A stretch of 34,101 nt of DNA from the NCBI RefSeq assembly GCF_024519315.1, contig NZ_JANIIC010000087.1, forward strand, positions 1 through 34,101, in the 5' to 3' direction. Position 1 is the stretch's first letter. Every line of letters starts with the position of its first letter. The position numbers and the translations under genes are program-made. This document shows positions 23,322 through 31,151 of this stretch, one piece after another. Source of the stretch: Streptomyces malaysiensis subsp. samsunensis. Lineage in GTDB: Bacteria > Actinomycetota > Actinomycetes > Streptomycetales > Streptomycetaceae. The notes below the pieces were generated by a model. That model was not told where the DNA came from. It made no database searches and saw nothing but the letters and a program-made list of their open reading frames with translations.

Positions 23322-24497
23322 TCACCGCCGTACCTGGATCAGCGCATGGGCGCCGCTCGTACGCCAGTGGTCCTCCCGCTCGTCCAGCGCGGCCACGGTC
23401 CGCTCGTCGAGGCCGACGATGACATCCGACTTCAGGGTGCGCAGCGCGGCCACCGGGCCGGGGAAGTACGCGGTGCGGTCGGCGAAGGAGGTGGTCGGGG
23501 GCCACAGCCGGTCGCCGACCAGGCGGCGGTAGTTCAGATCGCCCTTCATCACGGTGAGCGTGGCCTCGGCGAACTCGCTCCGCAGATCGCCGGGCATCTC
23601 CTCGTACGGCAGCGGGGCGCGGAAGAAGTCATGCGCCCGCACCGTGAGCCGCCCGTCGCCCATGGCGGCCCACAGCCGTCCGCCGGCCCCGGCCGCGGCG
23701 CCCTCCGACCGCGTCAGACGGCGCAGACAGTCGACGACATCCTCGGTGGTGGCGTCGGAGACGTAGTACGGATACGGCTTGACCTGGAGCACCGCCCGCT
23801 CGGCGCGCCCGTGGTGGAGCACATGGTCGATCAGGACCAGGTCGGGGAGCAGCTCCCGCCCCGCGTTGTCCGCCACCACGCACAGCGTGGCCGGAGAGCC
23901 GACGGGCAGCAGTGACCACAGCGCCTCCGAGTCGTCCGCGACCAGCGGCGGGGTGTCGCCGCCCGCCGTGTCCGCGGCCGATGAGGAGATACGGAAGCCC
24001 AGGTCCGCGCGGTTGCCCCACAGGGAGCCGTGTACCAGCGCGGCCGCCTGTTCCCCGGCGGGTTCGCGCAGGATGTCATCGAGCATGGCCAGTTCGGCCT
24101 CGGTCTCGGGGGTGTGCAGTTCGGCCTGTTTGAAGGGGCGGAACGGGTCGACGCCCCGCCAGGGGCCGTCGGCGAAATAGCCCACGGCTTCCAGGAGCCG
24201 GCGGTAGAAGTAGCTCTCCGCCCACAGGAACGGGACGTCGAACCAGGACCGGCCGAAGTGCTCCCGGCCCCACACCGCCCACCGGTCGTGGTCGTACGCG
24301 GTCGGCGGGAGCGGGGCGATGGTGCCCTCGGCGGCGTTGTCGCGCAGCGCGTCGAGGGCGCGGTGCTGCCCGGGGCCGTAGGGGAAGGCGTCGCGCACCT
24401 TCTCGATCAGTGCGGGATGGCGCTCGGCCAGCACACTCCGGGAGAACGATCCGGGCTCATCGCTGCGGATCACGGGCGCGTCGACGGTGTCGGACAT
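23322..24497 (-). CDS. DUF89 / ARMT1-type damage-control phosphatase
   Basis: A 391-residue protein of the DUF89 metal-dependent phosphatase family. Visible motifs are ESYFYRRLLEAVGYF (94-108), SLWGNRADLG (158-167), VVADNAGRELLPDLVLIDHVL (207-227) with Asp210 and Asn211 as likely metal ligands, PYYVSDAT with Asp248, and the phosphate-binding KGDLNYRRLVGD (318-329). Family members hydrolyse unwanted phosphorylated metabolites such as fructose-1-phosphate or related sugar phosphates; the human ARMT1 relative was also reported to methylate glutamate, which is disputed. Length is normal. The ATG at 24497 has GTCC-type weak upstream sequence and no good ribosome site. The next minus-strand gene upstream ends 39 bases away. 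Confidence 0.87.
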   Translation of the reverse strand: MSDTVDAPVIRSDEPGSFSRSVLAERHPALIEKVRDAFPYGPGQHRALDALRDNAAEGTIAPLPPTAYDHDRWAVWGREHFGRSWFDVPFLWAESYFYRRLLEAVGYFADGPWRGVDPFRPFKQAELHTPETEAELAMLDDILREPAGEQAAALVHGSLWGNRADLGFRISSSAADTAGGDTPPLVADDSEALWSLLPVGSPATLCVVADNAGRELLPDLVLIDHVLHHGRAERAVLQVKPYPYYVSDATTEDVVDCLRRLTRSEGAAAGAGGRLWAAMGDGRLTVRAHDFFRAPLPYEEMPGDLRSEFAEATLTVMKGDLNYRRLVGDRLWPPTTSFADRTAYFPGPVAALRTLKSDVIVGLDERTVAALDEREDHWRTSGAHALIQVRR

Positions 24498-24536
24498 GGC
24501 AGTCAGGGTCGCACACCGCGCGGTGGCGCTGAGGGG

Positions 24537-25382
24537 TCACCAGTGCGCGGGGCGGGTGAGGCCCGTCGGCAGCCGGGTGGCGGCGTCGCCCTTGGCCGCG
24601 TTCAGCTGGGCCTGGGTGAGGAAGACGGCTCCCCGCAGGTCGGCCGCGCTCAGGTCGGTGTCGCGGAGGTCGGCCCCGATCAGGTCGGCCGCCGTCAGAT
24701 CGGCTCGGGCGAGGTTCGCCGCGATGAGGCGGGCCCCGCGGAGGTTGGCGCCGCGCAGATCGGCTCCCCGCAGATCGGCGCCGATGAGATCGGCTCCCCT
24801 GCGGTTCTTCTTCTTTCCCGGGATCCCGGCCCGTACCAGCTCGCTCGTCCGCAGCAGGAGCTGATTGACCAGGTCGCGGTGGGCCGCCACATCGAGCTCC
24901 CTCAGCTCGGCGGCACCGCGGAGGGTGAGGTGTTCCGTCTCCCGCAGGGCCTCGCGCAGTGCGCCGTGGACGGGCCGGGCGGCCGGCAGGGTCAGGGCCT
25001 CGGTGAGGTACCAGAGCAGCTCATGGAGGTGGCGCATGACGGGGAAGACGGCGAACATCTCGGCGGCCGCCCCCGGGTGCCGACGCCAGTCACGGCCCTC
25101 GAAGGTGAGCTGGGAGACCTTCTGCCCGGCGCCGAAGCAGTCGTAGACCGTGCAGCCCGGGAAGCCCTCCGCCCGCAGCCGGGAGTGGATACCGCAGCGG
25201 AAGTCGGTCCGGAGGTTGCGGCAGGGCTCGCCCGCGTCCTTGCCGATCGCGAAGTCCGTGGAGGCCGCGAAGGGCAGGGCGACACAGCACAGCCCGAAGC
25301 AGCTGCCGCAGTCGGCCCGCAGGGCGGGGCGGTCCGCGGCGGTGGCCGGACCGGAGGAGGGGGTTTCGGGCGTAGTCGACAC
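24537..25382 (-). CDS. Cysteine-cluster protein with C-terminal pentapeptide repeats
   Basis: A 281-residue two-part protein. The N-terminal 100 residues hold eight cysteines: Cys25, 28, 32 and 33 (DCGSCFGLCC), then 54, 63, 77 and 82, a pattern like YkgJ-type putative zinc or iron-sulfur binding domains. A helical middle follows, then after a basic GKKKNRRG (189-196) come 11 consecutive pentapeptides from about 197 to 250, nearly all of the ADLRG type, forming a short right-handed beta helix. Function is unknown; a metal-sensing or redox-active surface coupled to a rigid rod is an inference. The GTG at 25382 is preferred to the upstream ATG at 25454 because GGAGA lies about eight bases before it. 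Confidence 0.83.
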   Translation of the reverse strand: MSTTPETPSSGPATAADRPALRADCGSCFGLCCVALPFAASTDFAIGKDAGEPCRNLRTDFRCGIHSRLRAEGFPGCTVYDCFGAGQKVSQLTFEGRDWRRHPGAAAEMFAVFPVMRHLHELLWYLTEALTLPAARPVHGALREALRETEHLTLRGAAELRELDVAAHRDLVNQLLLRTSELVRAGIPGKKKNRRGADLIGADLRGADLRGANLRGARLIAANLARADLTAADLIGADLRDTDLSAADLRGAVFLTQAQLNAAKGDAATRLPTGLTRPAHW

Positions 25383-25460
25383 CGTGCGTGGTCTCCCGCG
25401 TGGACAAGAGCACCGCGGTGCGCAGCGGTGCTCGGTGGCCTTCCATTGTCGCAAGCGGGC

Positions 25461-25700
25461 TCAGCCGGAAATGATCAGGTCGATTCCATAGGCGGCGATC
25501 GCCAGGCACGCGGCGAAACACACCACCGCCGCGGCCGCCGCCACCGTGTCCCAGCGGCCGCGGGGCGCCCCGTGGCGCGGTGCGCCGCCACCGGCGCGGG
25601 CCCAGGCGGCCACGCCGAGGGAGAACATCACGACCACCAGGACGGTGACGCCGAGGCTGACCCCGAAGACCCCGCCGATCGTGCCCCAGGTGGTGCCCAT
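25461..25700 (-). CDS. Small two-helix membrane protein
   Basis: A 79-residue protein with two predicted membrane helices (about 10-32 and 54-76) joined by a basic, Gly-rich loop. I do not recognise a family. The ATG at 25700 has GGAG seven bases upstream, and it lies 36 bases after the PiT transporter stop on the same strand, so it is very likely in the same operon. An accessory or regulatory subunit for phosphate transport is a reasonable inference only. Confidence 0.75.
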   Translation of the reverse strand: MGTTWGTIGGVFGVSLGVTVLVVVMFSLGVAAWARAGGGAPRHGAPRGRWDTVAAAAAVVCFAACLAIAAYGIDLIISG

Positions 25701-25736
25701 CGCGATCAGCTCCTTCGACGAAGGTCGTCATCCGGG

Positions 25737-26879
25737 TCAGGCGGTCGTGTCCAGGGTGCGCTCGGCGGGCTCGCGGACGCGGGGCTCGTTGACGTTGTCC
25801 GGGTTCACCGGGCGGCGGCGCGAGAGCGCGTAGAAGCCCACCGCCGCCGCGACGGCCACGCCCGCCACCAGGGCCACCCCCGCGTTGCCCCGGCCCGCCA
25901 CCCAGGCGGCGACGCCTCCCACGGCCGCCGCCGCGGGCAGGGTCAGCAGCCAGGACATGGCGATCCGCCCGGCGATCCCCCAGCGCACATGGGCCAGCCT
26001 GCGGCCGAGCCCGGCGCCCAGGATGCTGCCGGTGCACACCTGGGTGGTGGACAGCGGGAAGCCCAGATGTGACGAGGCCAGGATCACCGCGGTGGCGCTG
26101 GTCTCGGCGGCGAAGCCCTGCGGGGGCTGGATGTCGGTCAGCCCCTTTCCCATGGTCCGGATGATCCGCCACCCGCCCACATAGGTGCCGAACGAGATCG
26201 CCAGGCCGGCCATGAGCACCACCCACCACGGGGGTCCGGAGCCGTGGCCGAGCACCCCGCCGGCGATAAGGGTGAGCGTGATGACGCCCATCGTCTTCTG
26301 GGCGTCGTTGGTGCCGTGGGCGAGGGCCACCAGGGAGGCGGATCCCACCTGGCCCGCGCGGAAGCCCTTCCGCGCCACCTGGGCGGCCGCCCGGTGGGTG
26401 ATCACATAGGCGAGATAGGTCGCCAGCGTGGCAACCGCACAGGCCACCACCGGTGAGGCGACCGCCGGAATCACGATCTTCTCGACGATGGCGGTGAAAC
26501 GCACCGCGGATTCCCCGGCACCCACCCACACGGCGCCGATCAGCCCGCCGAACAGGGCGTGCGAGGAGCTCGACGGCAGCCCGGCGAGCCAGGTGATCAG
26601 ATTCCAGAGAATCGCCCCGATCAGCCCCGCGAAGATCATGACCGGGGAGACCTCGGCATCGTCGACGATGCCGTTGGAAATCGTCTTGGCCACTTCCGTG
26701 GAGAGAAAGGCCCCGGCGAGATTGAGCACCGCGGCGACGAGGACGGCGACCCGGGGTGACAGCGCCCCCGTGGCAATGGACGTGGCCATCGAATTGGCGG
26801 TGTCGTGGAAGCCGTTGGTGAAGTCGAAGGCCAGTGCCGTGAGGATGACGGCCACCAGAAGGAAGGAGACGGAGTCCAT
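25737..26879 (-). CDS. pit: PiT-family inorganic phosphate transporter
   Basis: A 380-residue polytopic protein with the duplicated family signature: FDFTNGFHDTANSMAT near residues 19-34 and ALAHGTNDAQKTMGVI near 200, each carrying the conserved Asn-Asp/His core. About ten membrane helices follow the inverted-repeat pattern. It imports phosphate, probably as a metal-phosphate complex coupled to protons. The ATG at 26879 is chosen over the open frame to 26912 because GGAGG is six bases upstream and the protein then begins at its first helix. No clear PhoP-box repeats were seen in 26880-27082. The phospholipase C at 10.4 kb is another phosphate-scavenging gene in the window. Confidence 0.93.
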   Translation of the reverse strand: MDSVSFLLVAVILTALAFDFTNGFHDTANSMATSIATGALSPRVAVLVAAVLNLAGAFLSTEVAKTISNGIVDDAEVSPVMIFAGLIGAILWNLITWLAGLPSSSSHALFGGLIGAVWVGAGESAVRFTAIVEKIVIPAVASPVVACAVATLATYLAYVITHRAAAQVARKGFRAGQVGSASLVALAHGTNDAQKTMGVITLTLIAGGVLGHGSGPPWWVVLMAGLAISFGTYVGGWRIIRTMGKGLTDIQPPQGFAAETSATAVILASSHLGFPLSTTQVCTGSILGAGLGRRLAHVRWGIAGRIAMSWLLTLPAAAAVGGVAAWVAGRGNAGVALVAGVAVAAAVGFYALSRRRPVNPDNVNEPRVREPAERTLDTTA

Positions 26880-27015
26880 TCCCGACCTCCCGCACCAGGA
26901 GTGGTCCGGCACATCGTTCGCGTCGGACCGTCTCGTGAAGACCGCTGCCTGATGTCCACGCTAAGCGCGGCGTCAGAAGGGCGCCAACGCTGGCGGTCGG
27001 GCCCAACGGCCGGGC

Positions 27016-27047
27016 CCGGTCGGCACCGTGAACACGGCCCCGACCGG
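27016..27047 (-). terminator. Hairpin after the flavin monooxygenase gene
   Basis: CCGGTCGG and CCGACCGG are perfect 8-bp arms (27016-27023 and 27040-27047), with a further CCG/CGG pairing inside a small internal loop. It lies 36 bases beyond the monooxygenase stop on the minus strand. Confidence 0.45.
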
Positions 27048-27082
27048 CGACACATACCGCTCCGGCCCGCCGTCAGGACCGC

Positions 27083-28273
27083 TCACCGGCAGCTCAGGGA
27101 GGCGCGGGCGTTGAGCGTCCGCACATCGCCTCCCGTGGTGTCCCGGTAGGTGTCGGTGAGGCGGGCGAGCTCCTCGGGGGTCCGGGCACCGGCCCGGTTC
27201 ATGGCCCGGTTGGCCCGTACGACGGCCGCCGTCGCCTCGCGGCGCTCGGTCTCGTAGCGGGCCAGCGCGGCCGGCACACCCTCCGCCCCAGCGAGTTCGC
27301 GGGCGAGGACACGGGCGTCCACGACGGCCTGGGAGGCGCCGTTGGCCCCCACCGGATACATCGGATGTGCGGCGTCGCCGAGCAGCGTCACCCGCCCGCT
27401 CCCCCACCACGGCAGCGGCTCGCGGTCGACCATCGGATATTCGAGGATCTCGCCGCCGCCGGTCAGCAGACCGGGCACATCGAGCCAGCCCAGCCGCCAG
27501 TCCGCGAAGTACGGCAGCACATCGGCGAGCCGGCCCGCCCGGTTCCAGGCCGCCTCCCCGGTGAGCGGTCCGGGCTCGGACATCCGCACCTGGCAGACCC
27601 AGTTGATCCGGCCGCCGCCGATCGGATACGCGACCAGCTCGGCGTCCCCGTCGCGCACGATCACCATCGAGCGCCCGGTGAGAAACGGCTCGGCCCGTGT
27701 GGTGCCCCGCCACATCCGGATGCCCGACCACAGCAGCGGACCGCCCCGCGGGTGCAGCGCGGCGCGGACCGCGGAGTGCAGCCCGTCGGCGCCGATCAGC
27801 GCCCGCGCGTACGTGTCCTCGACCGCTCCCGTCGCGCGGTCGAGGACACGTACGCGCACCCGGTCCCGCGCCCCGGAGCCGTCGAATCCCACCACCCGCG
27901 CCCCGGTGCGGACCGCGTCCGCACCGAGGCGCTCGCGGACCGCGGCGAGGAGCAGCCGCTGGAGCTCCCCGCGGTGGACCGAGTACTGCGGCCAGCGATA
28001 GCCCTGGGCCACGCCCCGCGGTTCGGTGAAGATCCGTCGGCCGGACCGGTCGCAGTACACATTCTCGGCGGTGGCCACGCCGATGGCGGCGAGCTCATCG
28101 CCGAGGCCGAGTTCGATGAGCTCGCGCACGGCGTGCGGCAGCAGATTGATCCCGACGCCGAGTGGCCGGATCTCGCGGGCGCTCTCGACGACCGCCGCCT
28201 CGACCCCGGCCGCGTGGAGGCTCAGGGCGGCGGTCAGCCCGCCGATCCCGGCCCCGGCGATGAGCACGGTCAT
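27083..28273 (-). CDS. PhzS-like FAD-dependent monooxygenase
   Basis: A 396-residue group A flavoprotein hydroxylase. FAD-binding GAGIGG is at 7-12, followed by REIRPLGVGINLLPHAVREL, YRWPQYSVHRGELQRLLLAAVRERLG, IGADGLHSAVRAALHP, and the flavin-ribityl motif RVTLLGDAAHPMYPVGANGASQ near 290-311. These stretches closely match what I remember of PhzS, which hydroxylates and decarboxylates 5-methylphenazine-1-carboxylate in pyocyanin synthesis; the substrate here may differ because no phenazine core genes are in the window. The ATG at 28273 has GGAG seven bases upstream; a GTG at 28276 is the alternative. It overlaps the SnoaL-like gene stop (TGATG), so the two are translationally coupled and probably regulated by the divergent LysR-type gene. 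Confidence 0.9.
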   Translation of the reverse strand: MTVLIAGAGIGGLTAALSLHAAGVEAAVVESAREIRPLGVGINLLPHAVRELIELGLGDELAAIGVATAENVYCDRSGRRIFTEPRGVAQGYRWPQYSVHRGELQRLLLAAVRERLGADAVRTGARVVGFDGSGARDRVRVRVLDRATGAVEDTYARALIGADGLHSAVRAALHPRGGPLLWSGIRMWRGTTRAEPFLTGRSMVIVRDGDAELVAYPIGGGRINWVCQVRMSEPGPLTGEAAWNRAGRLADVLPYFADWRLGWLDVPGLLTGGGEILEYPMVDREPLPWWGSGRVTLLGDAAHPMYPVGANGASQAVVDARVLARELAGAEGVPAALARYETERREATAAVVRANRAMNRAGARTPEELARLTDTYRDTTGGDVRTLNARASLSCR

Positions 28274-28650
28274 CACTCGGCTCCGGCCCCGGGGCGGATC
28301 TCGGGACGGTCGATGATGCGCAGCCAGGTGCCGTCCGGCTGGCGGCGGGCCACCTGCACCCGGCCGCCGGTGTGGTCGGCGGGCCGGGTCGAGGTGAGGG
28401 CCAGATCGCCGTAGTGGACGGTCGGCAGCGCCTCCTCCACCTGGAAGGGGCGCGGGGCATGCGCCAGCATCCGCTCGCAGACGGCGCGGATCGCCTCCCG
28501 GCCGACGGTCGTGGCGCCCGGCGGGTAGGCGAGCACCGCGTCGGGCTCGTAGAGCTCGGCCAGCCCCTCGGCGTCACCGGCGTTGGCGCGCTCCACGAAC
28601 AGCCGGGCGAGATCCTCGGGGGTGGTGGCGCGGGTACGGGTCTCGGTCAT
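28273..28650 (-). CDS. SnoaL/NTF2-like protein
   Basis: A 125-residue single-domain protein of the SnoaL-like NTF2 fold: N-terminal helices (PEDLARLFVERANAGDAEGLAELYEPDAVL), a Gly-Arg-Glu-Ala turn (TVGREAIRAVCERML), and a sheet ending VQVARRQPDGTWLRIIDRPEI. Such proteins are cyclases, isomerases or stabilising partners in secondary metabolism or detoxification. The ATG has GGAG six bases upstream. It is the first gene of a coupled pair with the flavin monooxygenase and diverges from the LysR-type gene 88 bases away. Confidence 0.87.
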   Translation of the reverse strand: MTETRTRATTPEDLARLFVERANAGDAEGLAELYEPDAVLAYPPGATTVGREAIRAVCERMLAHAPRPFQVEEALPTVHYGDLALTSTRPADHTGGRVQVARRQPDGTWLRIIDRPEIRPGAGAE

Positions 28651-28717
28651 GGTCGACTCCTTTCGTCTGCCTCCACCCTCCGGCGGGCACGATCAGAAGT
28701 CCAAGAGATGGTAAGTC

Positions 28718-28738
28718 TGATTGCTAGAATCATTCGTT
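28718..28738 (+). promoter_or_regulatory. LysR-type dyad and -10 element at the divergent promoter
   Basis: TGATT-GCTAG-AATCA (28718-28732) is a perfect 5-bp dyad about the size of a LysR box. A TAGAAT -10-like hexamer (28725-28730) overlaps it, and the LysR ATG at 28739 starts eight bases later without a ribosome site, which fits a leaderless, autoregulated transcript. Confidence 0.5.
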
Positions 28739-29659
28739 ATGGAGCTGCGGCAGCTTGAGTACTTCGTGGCGGTGGCCGAGGAGCGGAACTTCACCCGGGC
28801 CGCCGAGAAGGTGCATGTGGCCCAGCCGGGGGTCAGCGCACAGATCCGCCGGCTGGAGCGTGAGCTGGGCCAGCAGTTGCTGGACCGCTCCGGCCGCTCG
28901 GTGCGGCTGACCGAGGCGGGCGCGGCGGTGCTCCCGTACGCACGGGCCGCGCTCGCGGCGGTGGCGGGCGCCCGGCTCGCCGTCGACGAGCTGACCGGAC
29001 TGCTGCGCGGGCATGTCGCGGTCGGCACGGTCACCTCGCACAGCGTGGATCTGCCGGGGCTGCTGGCGGAGTTCCACGACGCCCATCCGGCGGTGGAGAT
29101 CACCCTCACCGAGGCCACGTCGGCCGAGCTGCTGGAGGGTCTGCGCACGGGACGGCTCGACGCGGCGATCGTCAGCGTGGGCCCCACGACCCCGCCCGGT
29201 GTCGAGCTGGAGGTGATCACGGATCAGCCGATCGTGGCCGCGGTCGGCCCCGGCCATGAGCTCGCCGTGCACTCGGCCATCTCGCTGGACACCCTGCGGG
29301 GCCGTGCGCTGATCAGCCTGCCGCGTGGCACAGGGCTGCGCACCCGGATCGACGAGGCGTGCGCGGCCGCCGGTTTCACTCCGCATATCGCGTTCGAGGC
29401 CAGCGATCCGGAGGTGCTGGCGCAGCTCGCCGAGCGGGGGCTGGGCGCGGCGATCCTGCCCGGCGCGTTCGCCGAGGCGCGGTCGGACCGGCTGCGGTCG
29501 ATCCTCATCGACCGGCCGGCGCTGCGGGGGCGGCTGGCCTTCGCCTGGCGGGCGGACGGCCCGAGCGGCCCGGCCGGCCGGACCTTCGTCGAGCGCACCC
29601 GTACCGCCTTGGCGACCGGGGCGGCCACCACGCCGGACCGTGACCGCGCCGCCGGGTGA
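28739..29659 (+). CDS. LysR-family transcriptional regulator
   Basis: A 306-residue LysR-type regulator. The winged helix is at 1-60 (MELRQLEYFVAVAEERNFTRAAEKVHVAQPGVSAQIRRLE), and a periplasmic-binding-protein-like ligand domain spans about 90-295, with LDAAIVSVGP and GLGAAILPGAF strands. The ATG at 28739 is chosen because the family starts at this MELRQ, and an upstream ATG at 28721 gives a non-family extension. It diverges from the SnoaL-like and PhzS-like genes, the usual layout for a LysR activator of a catabolic or biosynthetic pair, with the effector probably the pathway substrate. Confidence 0.9.
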   Translation: MELRQLEYFVAVAEERNFTRAAEKVHVAQPGVSAQIRRLERELGQQLLDRSGRSVRLTEAGAAVLPYARAALAAVAGARLAVDELTGLLRGHVAVGTVTSHSVDLPGLLAEFHDAHPAVEITLTEATSAELLEGLRTGRLDAAIVSVGPTTPPGVELEVITDQPIVAAVGPGHELAVHSAISLDTLRGRALISLPRGTGLRTRIDEACAAAGFTPHIAFEASDPEVLAQLAERGLGAAILPGAFAEARSDRLRSILIDRPALRGRLAFAWRADGPSGPAGRTFVERTRTALATGAATTPDRDRAAG

Positions 29660-29694
29660 GCGGTCATCTCCGCAAGCGCGCATGGCACCACCCG

Positions 29695-29724
29695 TTGACA
29701 GCTCACCAGGGAAGATTCCAGAAT
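29695..29724 (+). promoter_or_regulatory. Promoter of the leader-peptide / dioxygenase unit
   Basis: A perfect TTGACA (29695-29700) and a CAGAAT -10 (29719-29724) are 18 bases apart. The predicted start, about seven bases on, falls at the ATG at 29732, giving a leaderless upstream ORF. Confidence 0.55.
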
Positions 29725-29731
29725 TGCGGGC

Positions 29732-29809
29732 ATGATCAGGCACCGGTTCGACGCGATGGGACATCTACGCGCCCCGGACCGAGCCGGGTGTGAGCGCTCG
29801 GGACGCTAG
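29732..29809 (+). CDS. Leaderless 25-codon ORF, candidate leader peptide
   Basis: A 25-residue ORF (starts MIRHRFDAMGHLRAP and has one Cys codon, TGT, at position 20; six Arg) that begins at the predicted transcription start of the promoter at 29695. It ends with TAG at 29807-29809, 212 bases before the dioxygenase ATG. In actinobacteria, leaderless short ORFs with late cysteine codons sit upstream of sulfur-assimilation genes and act as cysteine-responsive attenuators; this one has a single Cys, not a run, so the match is partial. Its position upstream of a TauD/AtsK-type gene supports that idea. Coding status is inferred from position only. Confidence 0.45.
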   Translation: MIRHRFDAMGHLRAPDRAGCERSGR

Positions 29810-29899
29810 CCGGGACTCCGCACATCCCGCGGCCACCGCCCCCGCGCCCCGAGGCCACGCCGGTCATTCCTCTGACGCTCGCGATCGCCGGTCGCCCCT

Positions 29900-29941
29900 G
29901 ACGACCCGGACATCGCGACGCCCCGGACGATCCGGACGTCG
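29900..29941 (+). repeat. 16-bp direct repeat and hairpin in the leader region
   Basis: GACGACCCGGACATCG and GACGATCCGGACGTCG (29900-29915 and 29926-29941) are 14/16 identical, with 10 bases between. Inside, CCGGA-CGA-TCCGG (29923-29935) is a small hairpin. In the 362-base stretch 29660-30021 this and the leader ORF are the only structure I see. Confidence 0.5.
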
Positions 29942-30021
29942 TTCCCGTGGCTCCCCGCGGCACGAAGGCACCCCCCACCACCACCTGCCCCCTTGTCCGT
30001 TGTCACGCATGAGGAGACGCC

Positions 30022-30960
30022 ATGACCGTCGTCGACACCACACCAGCAGCGGCTCTGCGCGAGGCCACCATCCCGCCGGACGGAATGTACGAGGGCACGC
30101 GCGTGCTGCGGCGGCTGCCCGAGGAATGGGAGGAGCGTCCGTACGAGCGGTTCGAGGTCGCCCCCCTCGGACGCGTCATCGGGGCCGAGATCCGCGGCCT
30201 GGACCTCTCCCTGCCGCTGGAGCCCGCGCTGCGCGAGGAGCTCAACCGCGCCCTGCTGGAGTGGAAGGTGATCTTCTTCCGTGGCCAGCACCTCACCCCG
30301 GAGCAACAGCGCGGATTCGCCCGCCACTGGGGCGAGTTGGAGACCAACCCCCTGCTCGCCGCGGGTTCCAGCGAGGATGTCGTCCGCTTCGACAAGGGGT
30401 CCGGCGCCACGCCGACCTTCGAGAACATCTGGCACACCGACGTCACCTTCCGCGCCCGCCCCGCGCTCGGCGCCGTGTTGCAGCTGCGCGAGGTGCCGCC
30501 GGTCGGCGGGGACACCATGTGGGCGGACATGGCGGCGGCGTACGACAACCTCCCGGCGGAGGTGAAGGAGCGCATCGACGGCGCCACCGCGGTCCACGAC
30601 TTCATCCCCGGCTTCGCCCGCTTCTACGAGCCCGAGCGGCTCGCCCCGTTCCAGGAGGTGTTCCCGCCGGTGGAGCACCCGGTCGTGCGCACCCATCCGG
30701 AGACCGGACGGCGGATGCTGTTCGTCAACACCTCCTTCACCACCCGGATCACCGGGATGGAGCGGGAGGAGAGCGACCGGCTGCTGAGCTTCCTGTGCCG
30801 GCAGGCGCATGTCCCGGAGTACCAGGTGCGGTTCCACTGGCAGCCGGGCGACATCGCGTTCTGGGACAACCGCGCCACCCAGCACTACGCGGTCAACGAC
30901 TACGCCCCGTATCCCAGGGTCGCCGAACGCGTCGCCATCGAGGGCGACCGGCCCTTCTGA
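30022..30960 (+). CDS. TauD/AtsK-type Fe(II)/2-oxoglutarate dioxygenase
   Basis: A 312-residue non-heme iron dioxygenase. The facial triad is His138 and Asp140 (NIWHTDVTF) with His288 (RATQHYAVNDY), and Arg299 should bind 2-oxoglutarate. The sequence resembles AtsK alkylsulfatase and TauD taurine dioxygenase, including VIFFRGQHL, GGDTMWADMAAAY and WDNRATQHYA. It would oxidise a sulfonate or sulfate ester to release sulfite or sulfate, helping sulfur supply; other substrates are possible in this broad family. The ATG has GGAG six bases ahead. A leaderless short ORF and a TTGACA promoter lie upstream. Confidence 0.9.
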   Translation: MTVVDTTPAAALREATIPPDGMYEGTRVLRRLPEEWEERPYERFEVAPLGRVIGAEIRGLDLSLPLEPALREELNRALLEWKVIFFRGQHLTPEQQRGFARHWGELETNPLLAAGSSEDVVRFDKGSGATPTFENIWHTDVTFRARPALGAVLQLREVPPVGGDTMWADMAAAYDNLPAEVKERIDGATAVHDFIPGFARFYEPERLAPFQEVFPPVEHPVVRTHPETGRRMLFVNTSFTTRITGMEREESDRLLSFLCRQAHVPEYQVRFHWQPGDIAFWDNRATQHYAVNDYAPYPRVAERVAIEGDRPF

Positions 30961-31021
30961 CCTCGGCCGACGGACGAGGCGGCCCCCGCCGCGAAGATTT
31001 TCGGTCATCCGCGAAAGCCTA

Positions 31022-31040
31022 TGGAAGGCCCTGGAAAGCC
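31022..31040 (+). promoter_or_regulatory. 10-bp direct repeat upstream of the SARP gene
   Basis: TGGAAGGCC and TGGAAAGCC repeat at a 10-base period. SARP-type regulators bind direct repeats near -35, usually with 11-bp spacing, so this is only a weak candidate for autoregulation. A TATAAC hexamer at 31104-31109 could be the -10. Confidence 0.22.
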
Positions 31041-31151
31041 CGCACCCGGCGCGGACTCCCGCCAGGCGGATGGAACGATGCGCGGTGGGGGCCACATCGG
31101 AGGTATAACCGTTGCGGAATGGTCAGTTGACGAGCCGAGGGAGGGCGACGG

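Noticed and set aside
24030..26072. 680-codon plus-strand ORF across the ARMT1, pentapeptide and PiT genes
   Set aside because: It crosses three well-supported minus-strand genes and a pentapeptide ladder read backwards explains its periodicity.
26880..27082. PHO box upstream of the PiT gene
   Set aside because: A single GTTCACGG-like sequence appears on the minus strand but without the 11-base direct repeats required.
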